This document shows, piece after piece, positions 25,202-34,335 of a stretch of 64,000 bases of DNA. Source of the DNA: JBJMQS01 sp045802605. GTDB taxonomy: Bacteria > Planctomycetota > Planctomycetia > Gemmatales > Gemmataceae. Each line of letters starts with the position of its first letter. Positions within the stretch are counted from its first letter, which is position 1. The stretch is taken from positions 124,001 to 188,000 of the forward strand of contig JBJMQS010000056.1 of NCBI GenBank assembly GCA_045802605.1, in the 5' to 3' direction. The notes under the pieces are model-generated. The model worked only from the letters and a program-made list of their open reading frames with translations, was not told the origin of the DNA and made no database searches. The position numbers and the translations under genes are program-made.

Positions 25202-26373
25202 TTCGACTCATCTACATGCCGCGGTCGTCGTATCGAATTTTCCCTTTGTTCTACGAGTACACCGGCCGACGGACGCAGTTGATCCTTGAGTCTGGAGGAT
25301 GGAATTGGCGCCGGCCGGAATGTGAAAATGGCTTCACCACCTTCGTCGGCTCCTCCTTCGTTTTCACCGCCTTGTTCGTGCTCCGGCGGTCCCGGCTCGG
25401 GCTCAGGCGCGTGTTCTGGCGGTTCGGGCGCGGGCTCCGGCGCTGGTGGGTCAGGTTCGGGCGCGGGCTCGGGCGCTGGTGGCTCAGGTTCGGGCGCGGG
25501 CTCGGGCGCTGGTGGCTCAGGTTCGGGCGCGGGCTCGGGCGCTGGTGGCTCAGGTTCGGGCGCGGGCTCGGGCGCTGGTGGCTCAGGTTCGGGCGCGGGC
25601 TCCGGTGCAGGCGGCTCGGGTTCCGGTGGTTGCTCAGGATCTGGCCCGCTCGACGGTGACTCGGCCGGGGCGCTTGTCACACCACCGACCTCCGAAGACT
25701 GGCCATCCACGCTAATGGAACCAACACCATTTTCGTCGACAGTCTCCGATCCTACCTCGTCCCCGTTTTCGTCAGTCGTTGTCCCAGACGTAACCCCGCT
25801 TGACCCTGAACTGAACGATGTCGAATTGCCACCCGAATCGGTTAATTCTCCGTTGTCTTCATCGCCCGCTGGCAGTGTAGCCGAGCACTTGTTTCCCTCC
25901 GGAAGTGTGACCTGTGTGCCCGTAGCTGGGTCCGACGTCCATTCCGTTCCATCTGAAAGTGTACCCGAGCCTGTCGACAAGGCCGGTCCTTGGCCTTGTT
26001 CGATAGAAATCTCGACATCGGCAGTGTTACCGTTCGGATCTGTAACAGTGGCGCTCTGCGTAACGTTTCCGTTTTCATCAGTTTGGGGTGGATCGCAAAC
26101 CGCCGACCAATCCGTGGGGCGAGTTAAACCCGCGTCATAGAATTGCTCTTTGTTTACAGTTCCGTCGGCATTCGTCGTCTCGCGATAATAGAATCCATCG
26201 TCGCCTTTCCAAGAAAAGACCGCTCGCAAAGCGGCGACGTCCATCGATCGAAAGCCAATCGTTGACAAAGCGGTTTTGGGTTTTGAGAGAATCGGAAACC
26301 TGAGAAAATACCGAATTGTACGTAGTACGCCGATAAAACGCGCGGCATCACGGACAACTTGGTTAGGGTTCAT
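25198..26373 (-). CDS. Pro/Glu-rich repeat protein
   Basis: 391 residues in three parts. Residues 1-110 form a small soluble domain (RTIRYFLRFPILSKPK, VFSWKGDDGFYYRETTNADG) of no known family. Residues ~110-230 are Thr/Ser/Gly/Asn-rich with repeats of DENGN/DENGD type. Residues ~245-345 are a Pro/Glu/Ala array built on an 11-residue unit (PEPEPPAPEPA), encoded by a 33-bp tandem repeat. Such arrays form stiff spacers, for instance across a periplasm. The C-terminus is charged. No signal peptide is visible. It lies 32 bases after a lytic transglycosylase-like gene and overlaps the next gene by ATGA. Confidence 0.65.
   Translation of the reverse strand: MNPNQVVRDAARFIGVLRTIRYFLRFPILSKPKTALSTIGFRSMDVAALRAVFSWKGDDGFYYRETTNADGTVNKEQFYDAGLTRPTDWSAVCDPPQTDENGNVTQSATVTDPNGNTADVEISIEQGQGPALSTGSGTLSDGTEWTSDPATGTQVTLPEGNKCSATLPAGDEDNGELTDSGGNSTSFSSGSSGVTSGTTTDENGDEVGSETVDENGVGSISVDGQSSEVGGVTSAPAESPSSGPDPEQPPEPEPPAPEPAPEPEPPAPEPAPEPEPPAPEPAPEPEPPAPEPAPEPEPPAPEPAPEPDPPAPEPAPEPPEHAPEPEPGPPEHEQGGENEGGADEGGEAIFTFRPAPIPSSRLKDQLRPSAGVLVEQRENSIRRPRHVDESK
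25437..25600. repeat. 33-bp tandem repeat encoding PEPEPPAPEPA units
   Basis: About five near-identical copies of a 33-base unit (one unit contains ggctcgggcgctggtggctc) lie in line, with degenerate copies on both sides. Because the unit is a multiple of three, copy number can change without breaking the frame. On the plus strand the same DNA reads as Gly/Ser/Ala repeats, which is a shadow. Confidence 0.9.
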
Positions 26374-26405
26374 TAGCCCTTGCTCCCGAATGTCTTGATA
26401 AACGG

Positions 26406-27209
26406 CTACCAGTCGACCGGCGGTGCACCACTTGAAACGGCCTGCTCAACGGAGACCGCATGATCAGCGTAGGCTGTCAAAGTGCCAGGCACCCAGTCAT
26501 CAAACGTTGAATTGGGAATCCAATAGTACCCGGCATCATGACTTGGCCCCGAGTGGTAAAATTGGTAGTCGGCAAGATGCAGCATTTCCGTCGTGAGCGC
26601 CGGCAACGTCGGATGCGCATTTCGCGTGTTCTGGAAATGATTTCGGACGGTCCCTTGTCCATCACGATATCGCTTCTTGCCTTCATCGACATTGGCCATC
26701 CAATTCCAAATCTGCAAACCAGAACTCGGGGGATCTGGCTGCATAACCCCAAATCCTTGCTGTGACTGAAACAACGGCATACCGGTGTCGTCGAACTGCC
26801 TAAAGCGGGATTCCTCATAAGCAATCACTTGGAAGACCAAATCACCAAGTCGGGTACGAATGGCATCCTTAGATGGTTGTCGCCCCCTGATAAAGTTATG
26901 AGCATGCAATGTCTTGAACTCGGTCACTCCTGTTCCAATATTTCTGACTGTGGCCATGATTGTAAACTCTATTTTCCCACCCTGGACCACTCCCTGAAAA
27001 TCGATTGGTATAGGAGACCATTGCGGATTGCTTCCAGAAATGACGGGACTAGTGTCATTTCTGCCGTGATCGGTGTACGTGATCACAACGCGCCACACAA
27101 CTTGACCATCCAAGGCCCAACCATTTTCTAACGGCGGTAGGTCCAAATTTGTCGTGGGAATCGTGCAGTCCGTGCCCAGAAATGCGAAAGTGGGAGTATT
27201 CGATGGCAT
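26406..27209 (-). CDS. Lytic transglycosylase-like protein
   Basis: 267 residues. The N-terminal ~115 residues form a beta-rich domain (VVWRVVITYTDHGRND, IEFTIMATVRNIGTG). From residue ~125 the sequence IAYEESRFRQFD followed by QQGFGVMQ has the layout of the SLT/lysozyme-like fold: catalytic Glu in E-S-x-F and the G-F-G-V-M-Q block seen as G-x-x-G-L-M-Q in lytic transglycosylases. Further on, NWMANVDEGKKRY fits the same fold. Peptidoglycan cutting is therefore likely, in line with a spacer-protein and membrane-protein operon downstream. No signal peptide is visible. First gene of a four-gene minus-strand operon. Confidence 0.65.
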   Translation of the reverse strand: MPSNTPTFAFLGTDCTIPTTNLDLPPLENGWALDGQVVWRVVITYTDHGRNDTSPVISGSNPQWSPIPIDFQGVVQGGKIEFTIMATVRNIGTGVTEFKTLHAHNFIRGRQPSKDAIRTRLGDLVFQVIAYEESRFRQFDDTGMPLFQSQQGFGVMQPDPPSSGLQIWNWMANVDEGKKRYRDGQGTVRNHFQNTRNAHPTLPALTTEMLHLADYQFYHSGPSHDAGYYWIPNSTFDDWVPGTLTAYADHAVSVEQAVSSGAPPVDW

Positions 27210-27430
27210 TCAGTGCACTCACTGATTGTAAAACAGCATATTCTCTTTTTCTGGCGCGTCTAGACGCATCGCATGAAGTCTAAAGTTCCCCACTGGTTGA
27301 TTGAGGCAATGTTCATGCTTTGCCGAGCGAAGTGTCTTCGTTTAGCGATTTTTGTCTTCGCCAGCCAAAGATGTGAAACGCGTCAAACGCTGGCGGGAAC
27401 AAAACAGAGCGCTATAGCAGGCTCATCACT

Positions 27431-28102
27431 TCACGAAGACGGCCGGCCGTCATCCAAATCTGTTCGGGAATTCTGATTTCTGGTTGCTTCGAGCTTTTTC
27501 AGGCGATGCAAAGCAATGATATAGGTGTAGGCCTGTCTTGAACTCTTGGCGCGTCGTTCGCAAAAGCGGGCGAAACAAAACGGGCTTAGAACCAGAATGA
27601 TCAATGGCGCGAGAAATCGGCCTTCAAAAACAAAAGCAATGGCACTCAGCGCCATAACGACGAGGAGACTCCGGAAAAACTTCCCTTCCGCCTCAAGAGT
27701 ATGAATATCGGCCGCGGCATCGGAAAAGAGTGCTGTTAAGACGGCTCGCGCCCATTGAAACGTGTTGAGGGCCCGAGCTTCGTCTCCTTCCAAAATCGAT
27801 TCTTTAATGTCCGTAGCATTCTTAAATGCCAACTCATCCGTGAACCATCCCATTTTCTTGCGAAGCCATTCGTAAACGCCATCCAACCGCGATCCAATTA
27901 AGAATAGCAGATGTCCTAGCACATACGACGCGATGATAAACAGGACCCATCGGGCAGGCCTGTCCTCACTTTGAATTGTCACGATCGATCCGCGAATGGC
28001 ATCGCCACATATGGGCTCGAGAATTGATACGCCAATGATGCCGGGCAAAAGCACCGCCAAGAAACTGAGAATTCCCACGTAGAAATCGCTGGGCTTTGCC
28101 AC
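27431..28102 (-). CDS. Membrane protein of unknown function
   Basis: 223 residues with an N-terminal hydrophobic segment (FYVGILSFLAVLLPGIIGVSI), a second (WVLFIIASYVLGHLLFLIGSRL), and a pair near the C-terminus (SLLVVMALSAIAFVF, LAPLIILVLSPFCFARF). A cytoplasmic loop between them contains DGVYEWLRKKMGW and helical charged residues. The pattern, including LLPG after the first helix, is like many unassigned bacterial membrane proteins found beside defence or transport genes. It stands alone, 220 bases from its neighbour. Confidence 0.65.
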   Translation of the reverse strand: MAKPSDFYVGILSFLAVLLPGIIGVSILEPICGDAIRGSIVTIQSEDRPARWVLFIIASYVLGHLLFLIGSRLDGVYEWLRKKMGWFTDELAFKNATDIKESILEGDEARALNTFQWARAVLTALFSDAAADIHTLEAEGKFFRSLLVVMALSAIAFVFEGRFLAPLIILVLSPFCFARFCERRAKSSRQAYTYIIALHRLKKLEATRNQNSRTDLDDGRPSS

Positions 28103-28762
28103 CGGCGCACTCCAGTTGAGTCCGACTTCCCGAATTAGTGTCCGCTATCTTATCTGAAAGGTGTAGGAGTAATCGCTTTCCCTTAGATCGGGGAGCGCAA
28201 CGCGGCAGCAGATGAGGTCCCCTTGAGCTGCTGTAGAAGTGACAAGGACGTTGTCTTGCATGTTCGGCCCATTTTGGGTACCGAGATCACTGACGCACTC
28301 ATCTTATTCGCCAACTTCCAAAACCGCAGCGTCTGCGAATTCGCAGAAGAAAGGATTTCTTGATGACCTGGGATAAGCGCTAGATTGTCGTTTGGCTAGA
28401 TAGGCGAGCTAGACTGACCGCGACGCAGAGCATGGCGCCAAGCATCAGTAAGTTAACAGCGGGGGAAGGCACCGACTTTGTCTAAGTAGGGTCCGATCGC
28501 ATCGAATCCAACTGTCGCAGAAAACAAGGGGTGCAGTTGGTTTTCTCGGTGCCTTCGCCTTGTGCAGATGCCGCCCACATTTCTCTCCAATTTCGTAAAG
28601 TTCCTGAATCGATTCAGGTGCGCCGCGGACGCACTGCCTTTGACGAGCACAAACCAGGCTTGCCACGGGGCCACTCCCAGGTGGCCGGGTGCGACGGTCA
28701 TCTCGTCTAACCGATCAAATCGTGCTGCGGCGGTTGCTGTAGTCGAGTTTGGAGGTCTCAAT
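28103..28762. other. Intergenic stretch upstream of the esterase gene
   Basis: No supported gene. Frames on both strands from 28445 to 28760 overlap each other and lack motifs. The region just before the esterase has a strong GGAGG. Promoter position cannot be called. Confidence 0.4.
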
Positions 28763-29608
28763 ATGGACCTACACATGGCGCGGTCTGGACTCGGTCTAAT
28801 GGCCGTTTTGTGCGTGCTGCTCGGCGCAGCCGCTTGCCAGCCGCCGGCGGCGACGCCGTTGGTCATCGGCGAGACCTTTACGATCAACTCCAAGGGGTTG
28901 GGCGAGACGAGGCGCGTGAACGTGTACCGCCCTCCCGCCTATGACGCCTCTTCGGACACTCGTCTCCCGGTTCTTTACATGCCCGACGGCGGCATGGCCG
29001 AGGACTTCCTGCACGTCGCCGGGCTCGTCCAGATCTGCACCGGCAATGGGACGATGCGGCCGTTCATCTTGGTCGGCGTTGAAAACACCCAGCGGCGGCG
29101 CGACCTGACCGGCCCGACCGAGGTCGCCGAAGATGCGAAGATCGCGCCTGCGGTGGGTGGGTCGGGTGCGTTCCGCGCCTTCCTCCGCGATGAGTTAATG
29201 CCGCAGGTGAAGGACCGGTACCGCACTACCAAAGAGGCGGCGATCGTCGGGGAGTCGCTCGCCGGGCTGTTTGTCGTAGAAACGTTCCTTCGGGAGCCGG
29301 ACATGTTCGACACCTACCTAGCCTTCGACCCGAGCCTGTGGTGGGACAACCGCAAGCTCCTCAAGGACGCGGCCGAGCGGCTCCGCGCTCGGCCGACGGT
29401 GAAAAAAGGGCTTTACCTCGCCAGCAGCGGAGAGGACCGCGACGGAGTCACGCAGGCCTTAGCCCACGTGCTCCGCACGGACGCCCCGCCGGGCCTCCGC
29501 TGGCACCACGAAAAGATGCCCGAGGAGAAGCACTCGACCCTCTTCCACCCGGCGGCGCTTAAGGCGTTCCGGTCCGCGCTGGGGCCAGAGGCGGCAGACC
29601 CGCGGTAG
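28763..29608 (+). CDS. Esterase-type alpha/beta hydrolase lipoprotein
   Basis: Start at ATG 28763 (MDLHMARSGLGL), with GGAGG 7 bases before it. Residues 1-25 end in a lipobox (L-G-A-A-A-C, Cys25), so the protein is lipid-anchored. The body matches the putative esterase family (Pfam PF00756, which includes Fes-type enterochelin esterases and esterase D): VYRPPAYD, LPVLYMPDGG, FILVGVENTQRR, and the nucleophile elbow GESLAGLFVVE with Ser near residue 164. AFDPSLWWDN and the late His in MPEEKHSTLFHPA complete the family pattern. 281 residues is usual. It is richer in GC than the flanks, a possible sign of transfer. Stand-alone gene. Confidence 0.87.
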   Translation: MDLHMARSGLGLMAVLCVLLGAAACQPPAATPLVIGETFTINSKGLGETRRVNVYRPPAYDASSDTRLPVLYMPDGGMAEDFLHVAGLVQICTGNGTMRPFILVGVENTQRRRDLTGPTEVAEDAKIAPAVGGSGAFRAFLRDELMPQVKDRYRTTKEAAIVGESLAGLFVVETFLREPDMFDTYLAFDPSLWWDNRKLLKDAAERLRARPTVKKGLYLASSGEDRDGVTQALAHVLRTDAPPGLRWHHEKMPEEKHSTLFHPAALKAFRSALGPEAADPR

Positions 29609-29696
29609 GCGCAACGAGCTTGGCGCCAGCACGAGTCTTGTTTACGCACTACCCGCTCACGAAAGCTACGTCACGAACTCATGGGTCACCGCTAGG

Positions 29697-30279
29697 TTCG
29701 GGACGAGGCTGATAAAAAATATGTCCTCGCCGTCGCGGCCGACCGCGATCCACACATTGTCCGCGTTGTCGAAAAAGAGGTTTTGGGAAAAGGCCGAAAG
29801 GCAATTCTTCTCGCTGGCGGCGGTCATCTGCTCCGGGGCGTCAAAAATGATAGGACGGGGGAGCCAAACGCTGTCACTTTAATTGCTCAACAACACGCCG
29901 ACAAGATTTTTGTGATCGCGCCGTTCCTGCGACATTCGACGTCCGCCAGTCCCGCGAACAACTAATCCTGCAATGGCCACGTCCTTCGTTTGCGAAGTTG
30001 GCCAGAACTTGGCTCGGTGCGACCGAAGGCCCCATGGGCCACCGCGCGCTGTCACCTGATTCAGTTCGATTCGACGCACAAGCTGATGCGATTCTCTGTT
30101 TCGGAGCGGCTGATGTGTTGACGGCGTCTCGTGGTGAAGCCTGTCTTTATCAATGCGGCGAATACGCCGACGAATTGAAGCGGCTGAATGACATCGCCAA
30201 ACAACTCGGCCTGCCGGTCCGGGATGGTCTGACAGGAGCGCGGTCCGGCCCGGAATACTTTGGCAAAGACATTGACTGA
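29697..30279 (+). pseudogene. Broken gene with AILLAGGGHLLRG motif
   Basis: Frame one (after TAG, 29697-29965) reads KKYVLAVAADRDPHIVRVVE, then KAILLAGGGHLLRGV and TLIAQQHADKIFVIAPF. A second frame (29998-30279) continues FDAQADAILCFGAADVLTAS, then YADELKRLNDIAKQLGLPVR. Together they look like the C-terminal half of one protein that has lost its start and suffered an indel near 29965-29998. I recall this arrangement (A-h-h-h-G-G-G-H-x-x-R and a late D-A-h-L-C-F-G) from ChaN/erythromycin esterase-like planctomycete proteins, but this is a weak assignment. Confidence 0.55.
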
Positions 30280-30787
30280 ACTAGCGAAATGAAAACAGGA
30301 GAATCAAGGGCAATACACGATCCCCGCGTAGCGAGCCCCAAGTGAGCCATGGCTTTGCGCTGCCTGCTTCGGTCACATCGACCGAGGTGAGGAGCGGGAT
30401 CGAGATGCGGAGACATGCCAAGATGGGTTATTTTGACCGCAAACCGAACCAGTTTTTGTCACATCGGACTAAAGAACGACCAGCCAAACCGCGTTTCAGC
30501 ACGAAAACGCCTAGATTTCACGAAGATAATCTAACAGCCGTTTCATTGCAATGAAAAAGCTTGGTTGCAGAAAACTGCAGAATTTTGCGGATGTCCCGGT
30601 CCATTTGCGGAAGATTCCGCAATTGGAAAACGGCGGTTCCCGGGAACCCGTAGCGTACTCGCCGTTGACTGGATCACTTGCGCATTGTCCGTGACGTACT
30701 GAGCTAGTGGCGAAAGAAACGATTCGCCTATTGCTGTCTCGCTAAGATGCTTTTGACCATCGATCAATGCGCACCAGAGAGTGCCCC

Positions 30788-31312
30788 ATGCAGCGAATTA
30801 GAGTAACGATACGTGCTAATCCCGAAGATCCGGCAGATGATTTGCGCTACGCGGCACGTGTGCGTCAAGATCTGTGGGCGCACTCTCCAGTGGAGATCAA
30901 CCTGGACAATCCCGCCCATGGTACTCACCGAGACGAGCAGAGAAATGCATACTTTGAATTTGGCACCGACTTTCCCGATGAGGTAAAGCGTGTCTTAGAG
31001 CAATATGGCCACCTAGATCGTGCGTCTGTCAGGGTCCTCAATGATACGACTGGACCGGAATGTGCCAATTGCGGCAACATTGCAGGACCGATTTTGCCAC
31101 CGTTGTGTCCAAACTGTGGGTTCAGAGATATTGCGGTTTGTCCAAGCTGTGGCCAGGACATACCTCGTCAGAAGTATGTCCATATTGGCGGCGATCTCTT
31201 TCGGTGTCCAACTTGCGAAACCCGGGTTCGATTGCGCTTCCAACCACACCTGTTCAATCGGGAGGGGTATTACAACGAACCACTCATACTGGTAGACATA
31301 GCGGAGGAATGA
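30788..31312 (+). CDS. Protein with N-terminal unknown domain and double zinc ribbon
   Basis: 174 residues from ATG 30788 (MQRIRVTIRANPED), which has AGAGAG upstream; ATG 30767 lacks any ribosome binding site. The C-terminal half holds four Cys pairs: CANCGN, CPNCGF, CPSCGQ and CPTCE, the layout of two zinc ribbons. The N-terminal ~95 residues form an alpha+beta domain without known motif (YAARVRQDLWAHSP, FEFGTDFPDEVKRVLEQYG). Four bases separate it from a nucleotidyltransferase-like gene with a strong GGAGGA between them. The ribbons may bind nucleic acid or a partner protein; the pair could be a sensor/effector unit. Confidence 0.75.
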   Translation: MQRIRVTIRANPEDPADDLRYAARVRQDLWAHSPVEINLDNPAHGTHRDEQRNAYFEFGTDFPDEVKRVLEQYGHLDRASVRVLNDTTGPECANCGNIAGPILPPLCPNCGFRDIAVCPSCGQDIPRQKYVHIGGDLFRCPTCETRVRLRFQPHLFNREGYYNEPLILVDIAEE

Positions 31313-31316
31313 ACCG

Positions 31317-32150
31317 ATGCACTTCGATCCCGAAGGTCACATCCTCATTCCCCCTAGTGAATTCCAAGGCTTGCTGTTGTCAGACGCAAGTAGGCTGATC
31401 ACCTCAGTGTTACTTCCTGGTACGCCCATGGCGATTCCGACGCATGAGCAGCACTATGAACTATTAGAGCATTTTGCAAAGAAATTCGGACTGCATCCAA
31501 ATTGCCTCTTTTTTAAGGGAAGCACGAAAATTGGGTTTAGCATCGCGCCAAAGGCAACAAAGGTATGGATGAAGTTCGGTGATGAATCCGACCTCGACCT
31601 GGCGATAGTCGATCAAGGATTATTCAGCACGCTGGACAACGAAGTTGGCCAATGGGAGAGGGACCCGAATAATCGCGGGCGGATGTTTGGCAATCCGCGT
31701 CTTCTTGACGAGTACAAAAGTCGCGCGAAATACAAAGGTATGTTCGACTGTTTCAGCTATCATAAGTTGCCTGACGTTCGGTGCATGAGGGAATTGAACG
31801 CGTGCATCGAATCAGCTCCGGTTGAAGAATGTTGTGGACTACGACGGCCACTATCCGCATTCGTATATCGCGATTGGTGGGGGGTTCACAAGAAATATGA
31901 CTTCGATCTTTATTGTCTTCGAAATGGTCTGCTGAGCAAGGACGATCCTTTCCCGACTGGCGAAGGTGAACCGCGTCCTCGTCAGGAACTAGTAACAGGA
32001 GTGATTGATAATGAGCTTATGACATCGTATATCGAGGAACGTAATTCGAGGATCGAGAAACTTGAAGCAGCGGGTGCGGTGTGGGACAACCAAGGGCAAT
32101 TCTATTCTCTTGATGGCCGTGCATATGACGCCAGCGGCAATGAACTGTAA
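31317..32150 (+). CDS. Nucleotidyltransferase-fold protein
   Basis: 277 residues, ATG 31317. The nucleotidyltransferase signature is complete: G-S near residue 66 (FFKGSTKIGFSI) and, about 25 residues later, DESDLDLAIVD with the D-x-D metal pair. A helical region precedes it (EQHYELLEHFAKKFGL). A Cys-rich stretch (NACIESAPVEECCGL) and a W-W segment (VYRDWWGVHKKYDFDLY) follow. This is the pattern of MNT/CD-NTase-like and other stand-alone nucleotidyltransferases, which modify proteins, tRNAs or make signalling nucleotides. Directly coupled to the upstream zinc ribbon gene. Substrate unknown; no HEPN partner is seen. Confidence 0.75.
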   Translation: MHFDPEGHILIPPSEFQGLLLSDASRLITSVLLPGTPMAIPTHEQHYELLEHFAKKFGLHPNCLFFKGSTKIGFSIAPKATKVWMKFGDESDLDLAIVDQGLFSTLDNEVGQWERDPNNRGRMFGNPRLLDEYKSRAKYKGMFDCFSYHKLPDVRCMRELNACIESAPVEECCGLRRPLSAFVYRDWWGVHKKYDFDLYCLRNGLLSKDDPFPTGEGEPRPRQELVTGVIDNELMTSYIEERNSRIEKLEAAGAVWDNQGQFYSLDGRAYDASGNEL

Positions 32151-32844
32151 CCGTGGGTTTTGCCGATTGCTATCGCGCCATAAGCCCGCCACCTTCAAGA
32201 CTGGTTGTTGCAAGAGGCGGCAATAGCGGTAGTGCTGCGTATTTTGTTTCGGCCTTGATAGAGGTGGTGGGCCCCAGGAACCGGAATATTCGTCCAACAG
32301 CGATATTACAACGGTTTTGCGTTGTGGCTAATCCAATCGAACCAATCTGTCTTGATCTATGTCTATTCAAAGGCAGACGTATGCAAAGCATGCAATGAAT
32401 AGGACAAAGCGATGATCTTGACACCATCGTTGGAAATCTACGAGCGAATCATACCGTTACGTGCGCGATAATCATGTCAGTCCCACTGCTGAATACGTGC
32501 CGATGCTTGAGCATCCGTGGGACAGAGAACGATCTCTTTTCAACATACAGTTTCGCCTCTCGCTGAATCGCACAAAGCAATCCGACTATTATCGCGAAGC
32601 CCTAAGCAATGTCGCACCACCGCGGAACGGAAATGACGACGCGGCACCACTTAGCCTGAAGCCACAATCGACCTACTGAATGCTCGCAATTGCAGGTAGA
32701 CGAAAGGCACACTGCCCGCGTGAACGATAGTTTGCGTGGAAGTTCTGTCGGAGAACATCGGCACAATCGATTGGGCAGTCAGTGTGACATTAGAACCGCT
32801 CAAAGGCCATGCGGTTTCCAGGGTAGCGGCTGCGAGTACGCAAT
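32151..32844. other. Intergenic stretch without a supported gene
   Basis: A 72-codon plus frame at 32461-32679 (MRDNHVSPTAEYVPMLEH) is possible but has no ribosome binding site or motif. No RNA gene or repeat was seen. Confidence 0.4.
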
Positions 32845-33178
32845 CATGATGTTATTCATCTACGTTCCAAATCGAACTAGCACCGAGGTTGTCAGACTCA
32901 TGCCCATTGCTGGGCTTTGTCAGGGAGCCTTTGCGCTATTTACAACTTATGTTCCTTCGCTCTTTCCAACTTTGCCGAGGGCGTTTGGGTCGGGCCTGAC
33001 ATACAACCTCGGTAGACTGTGTGCAGCTGCCGGCACCTTTGCCTTTGGAGTCATCGTGGACTATCGCAATTATCGAATCGCCATGCTCGCTACGGGCTGC
33101 ATGTTTGCATTGGCGGCAATGGCTTCTGCATTTCTGCCAAAAGACAAAAGTGGCCAATCAGACGGTACGGATGATTAA
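32845..33178 (+). pseudogene. C-terminal remnant of an MFS transporter
   Basis: Only the last ~105 residues of a 12-helix transporter remain: GLCQGAFALFTTYVPSLFPT, FGSGLTYNLGRLCAAAGTFA, FGVIVDYRNYRIAMLATGC, then MFALAAMASAFLP and a charged tail. The block F-P-T-x-x-R-x-x-G-x-G-x-x-Y-N-x-G-R is typical of helix 10-11 of sugar/organic acid MFS proteins. The sequence before 32845 in this frame is not membrane-like. Truncated pseudogene. Confidence 0.7.
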
Positions 33179-33354
33179 GAAACAATCGAGCGAAGCGCGT
33201 GTGAATCGCCGAACTAACGACCATCGGATTAGGCGATGGAGTTTTGACTCGCTATTGCTTCTATCCGGCGCGCAGCGGCACCATCAAATAAAGCTGTGCC
33301 AATAATAGATTGTGAAAATCGCAGCGCGTGGGATTTCATGCACTTCGCGAGGCC

Positions 33355-34326
33355 TCAGTGGCGAGTACGTCGTCTGCGGTTCTTCATCTTTGCGGCCTTC
33401 GCGGGCAGGGCCCGTGGCAGTCGATCGGCCGAAGTTATGAATTGATCGGGGATTTTCTTTGGCCACGCAATCGGGAACGCTACTTGCGGAGGGACAACTA
33501 ATAGTTCTTTGCCGATTCGCCAAGCTCGTGCACTGTATCCCAAGTTGAATGAGATTTGGCGAAAATCCGAATAGAGCTTTCTGATTGCCGGCACATTATC
33601 GTATGAGAGTGCCCAAGTAAATTGCGCTGAATGCAAAAATCGAGATAGTTCAATATGGTCATTGGGAACGTAGTGATTCAAATAAAGTTGACTGCCTTTC
33701 GAGTAGTACGGTGGATCGAGGTATACGAACGATCGACCCACCAGACCAGGCTTAGGGATTTCTTGTTTAAGGAGCGCCATCGCGTCTAGGTTATAAACTT
33801 GAATTCGGTCACCATAGCCAGCCACTCGCTCGACTCGTCTAGCTAAATCACTCCGGTTGAAACGGGCGTCAAGTTTCCATTGGCCTTTCTGCTGCAACCC
33901 CCCAATAAGACCTCCATTTGCAATGATTCCGGACCGGTTACAACGGTTCAAGTAGAAGGCAGCAAACCCCACGCGAAGCAGAGAATTTCTCTTGGGCCGA
34001 AGGTATGTCTCGCGTTGCTTCCTCCATTCCGCAACTGACAGAGGCGTTTCTTGAATTAATTCAACAAGTTGCTTTGTGCGATTCAAGACGGAGTGCCAAA
34101 ACGCAAAAATCCGGACATCGGCGTCGTTGATAATTACCTGCCGAACATGTTCGCCGTACAGAAGGCTAAGAGCTGCGCCAGCACCGCCGGCATAGGGTTC
34201 GACGTAGACTCCGCCTTCAAGACCGTTGAGTCGAATTAAGTGGCTCAGAATCCGGGCGAGGATTTGTTTCCCGCCCGGATAACGAAGCGGACTGAAGGAA
34301 ACGGCCACCAGCTTCCTCCAATCCAA
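33355..34326 (-). CDS. DNA adenine methylase (Dam/D12 class)
   Basis: 323 residues with the motifs of N6-adenine methyltransferases of the D12 class: FSPLRYPGGK (motif X) at residues ~10-20, VEPYAGGAGAALSLL (SAM-binding motif I) near 41, and DPPYYSKGSQLY (catalytic motif IV) near 203; NRCNRSGIIANGG is the usual region between. All key residues are intact. The C-terminus is strongly basic (KAAKMKNRRRRTRH). No restriction endonuclease is visible nearby. The gene follows a ParB-like gene with a 9-base gap on the same strand, so it is an accessory or orphan methylase paired with a ParB-domain protein rather than a housekeeping Dam. Confidence 0.92.
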   Translation of the reverse strand: MDWRKLVAVSFSPLRYPGGKQILARILSHLIRLNGLEGGVYVEPYAGGAGAALSLLYGEHVRQVIINDADVRIFAFWHSVLNRTKQLVELIQETPLSVAEWRKQRETYLRPKRNSLLRVGFAAFYLNRCNRSGIIANGGLIGGLQQKGQWKLDARFNRSDLARRVERVAGYGDRIQVYNLDAMALLKQEIPKPGLVGRSFVYLDPPYYSKGSQLYLNHYVPNDHIELSRFLHSAQFTWALSYDNVPAIRKLYSDFRQISFNLGYSARAWRIGKELLVVPPQVAFPIAWPKKIPDQFITSADRLPRALPAKAAKMKNRRRRTRH

Positions 34327-34335
34327 GGTTTGCAG

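Noticed and set aside
25437..25600. Tandem repeats as a possible CRISPR array
   Set aside because: Units are directly adjacent, without spacers, and are in frame inside a gene.
25286..26140. A 284-codon plus-strand frame rich in Gly/Ser/Ala
   Set aside because: It is the reverse complement of the Pro/Glu repeat gene; the minus-strand frame has operon coupling on both sides and non-repetitive ends that look coding.
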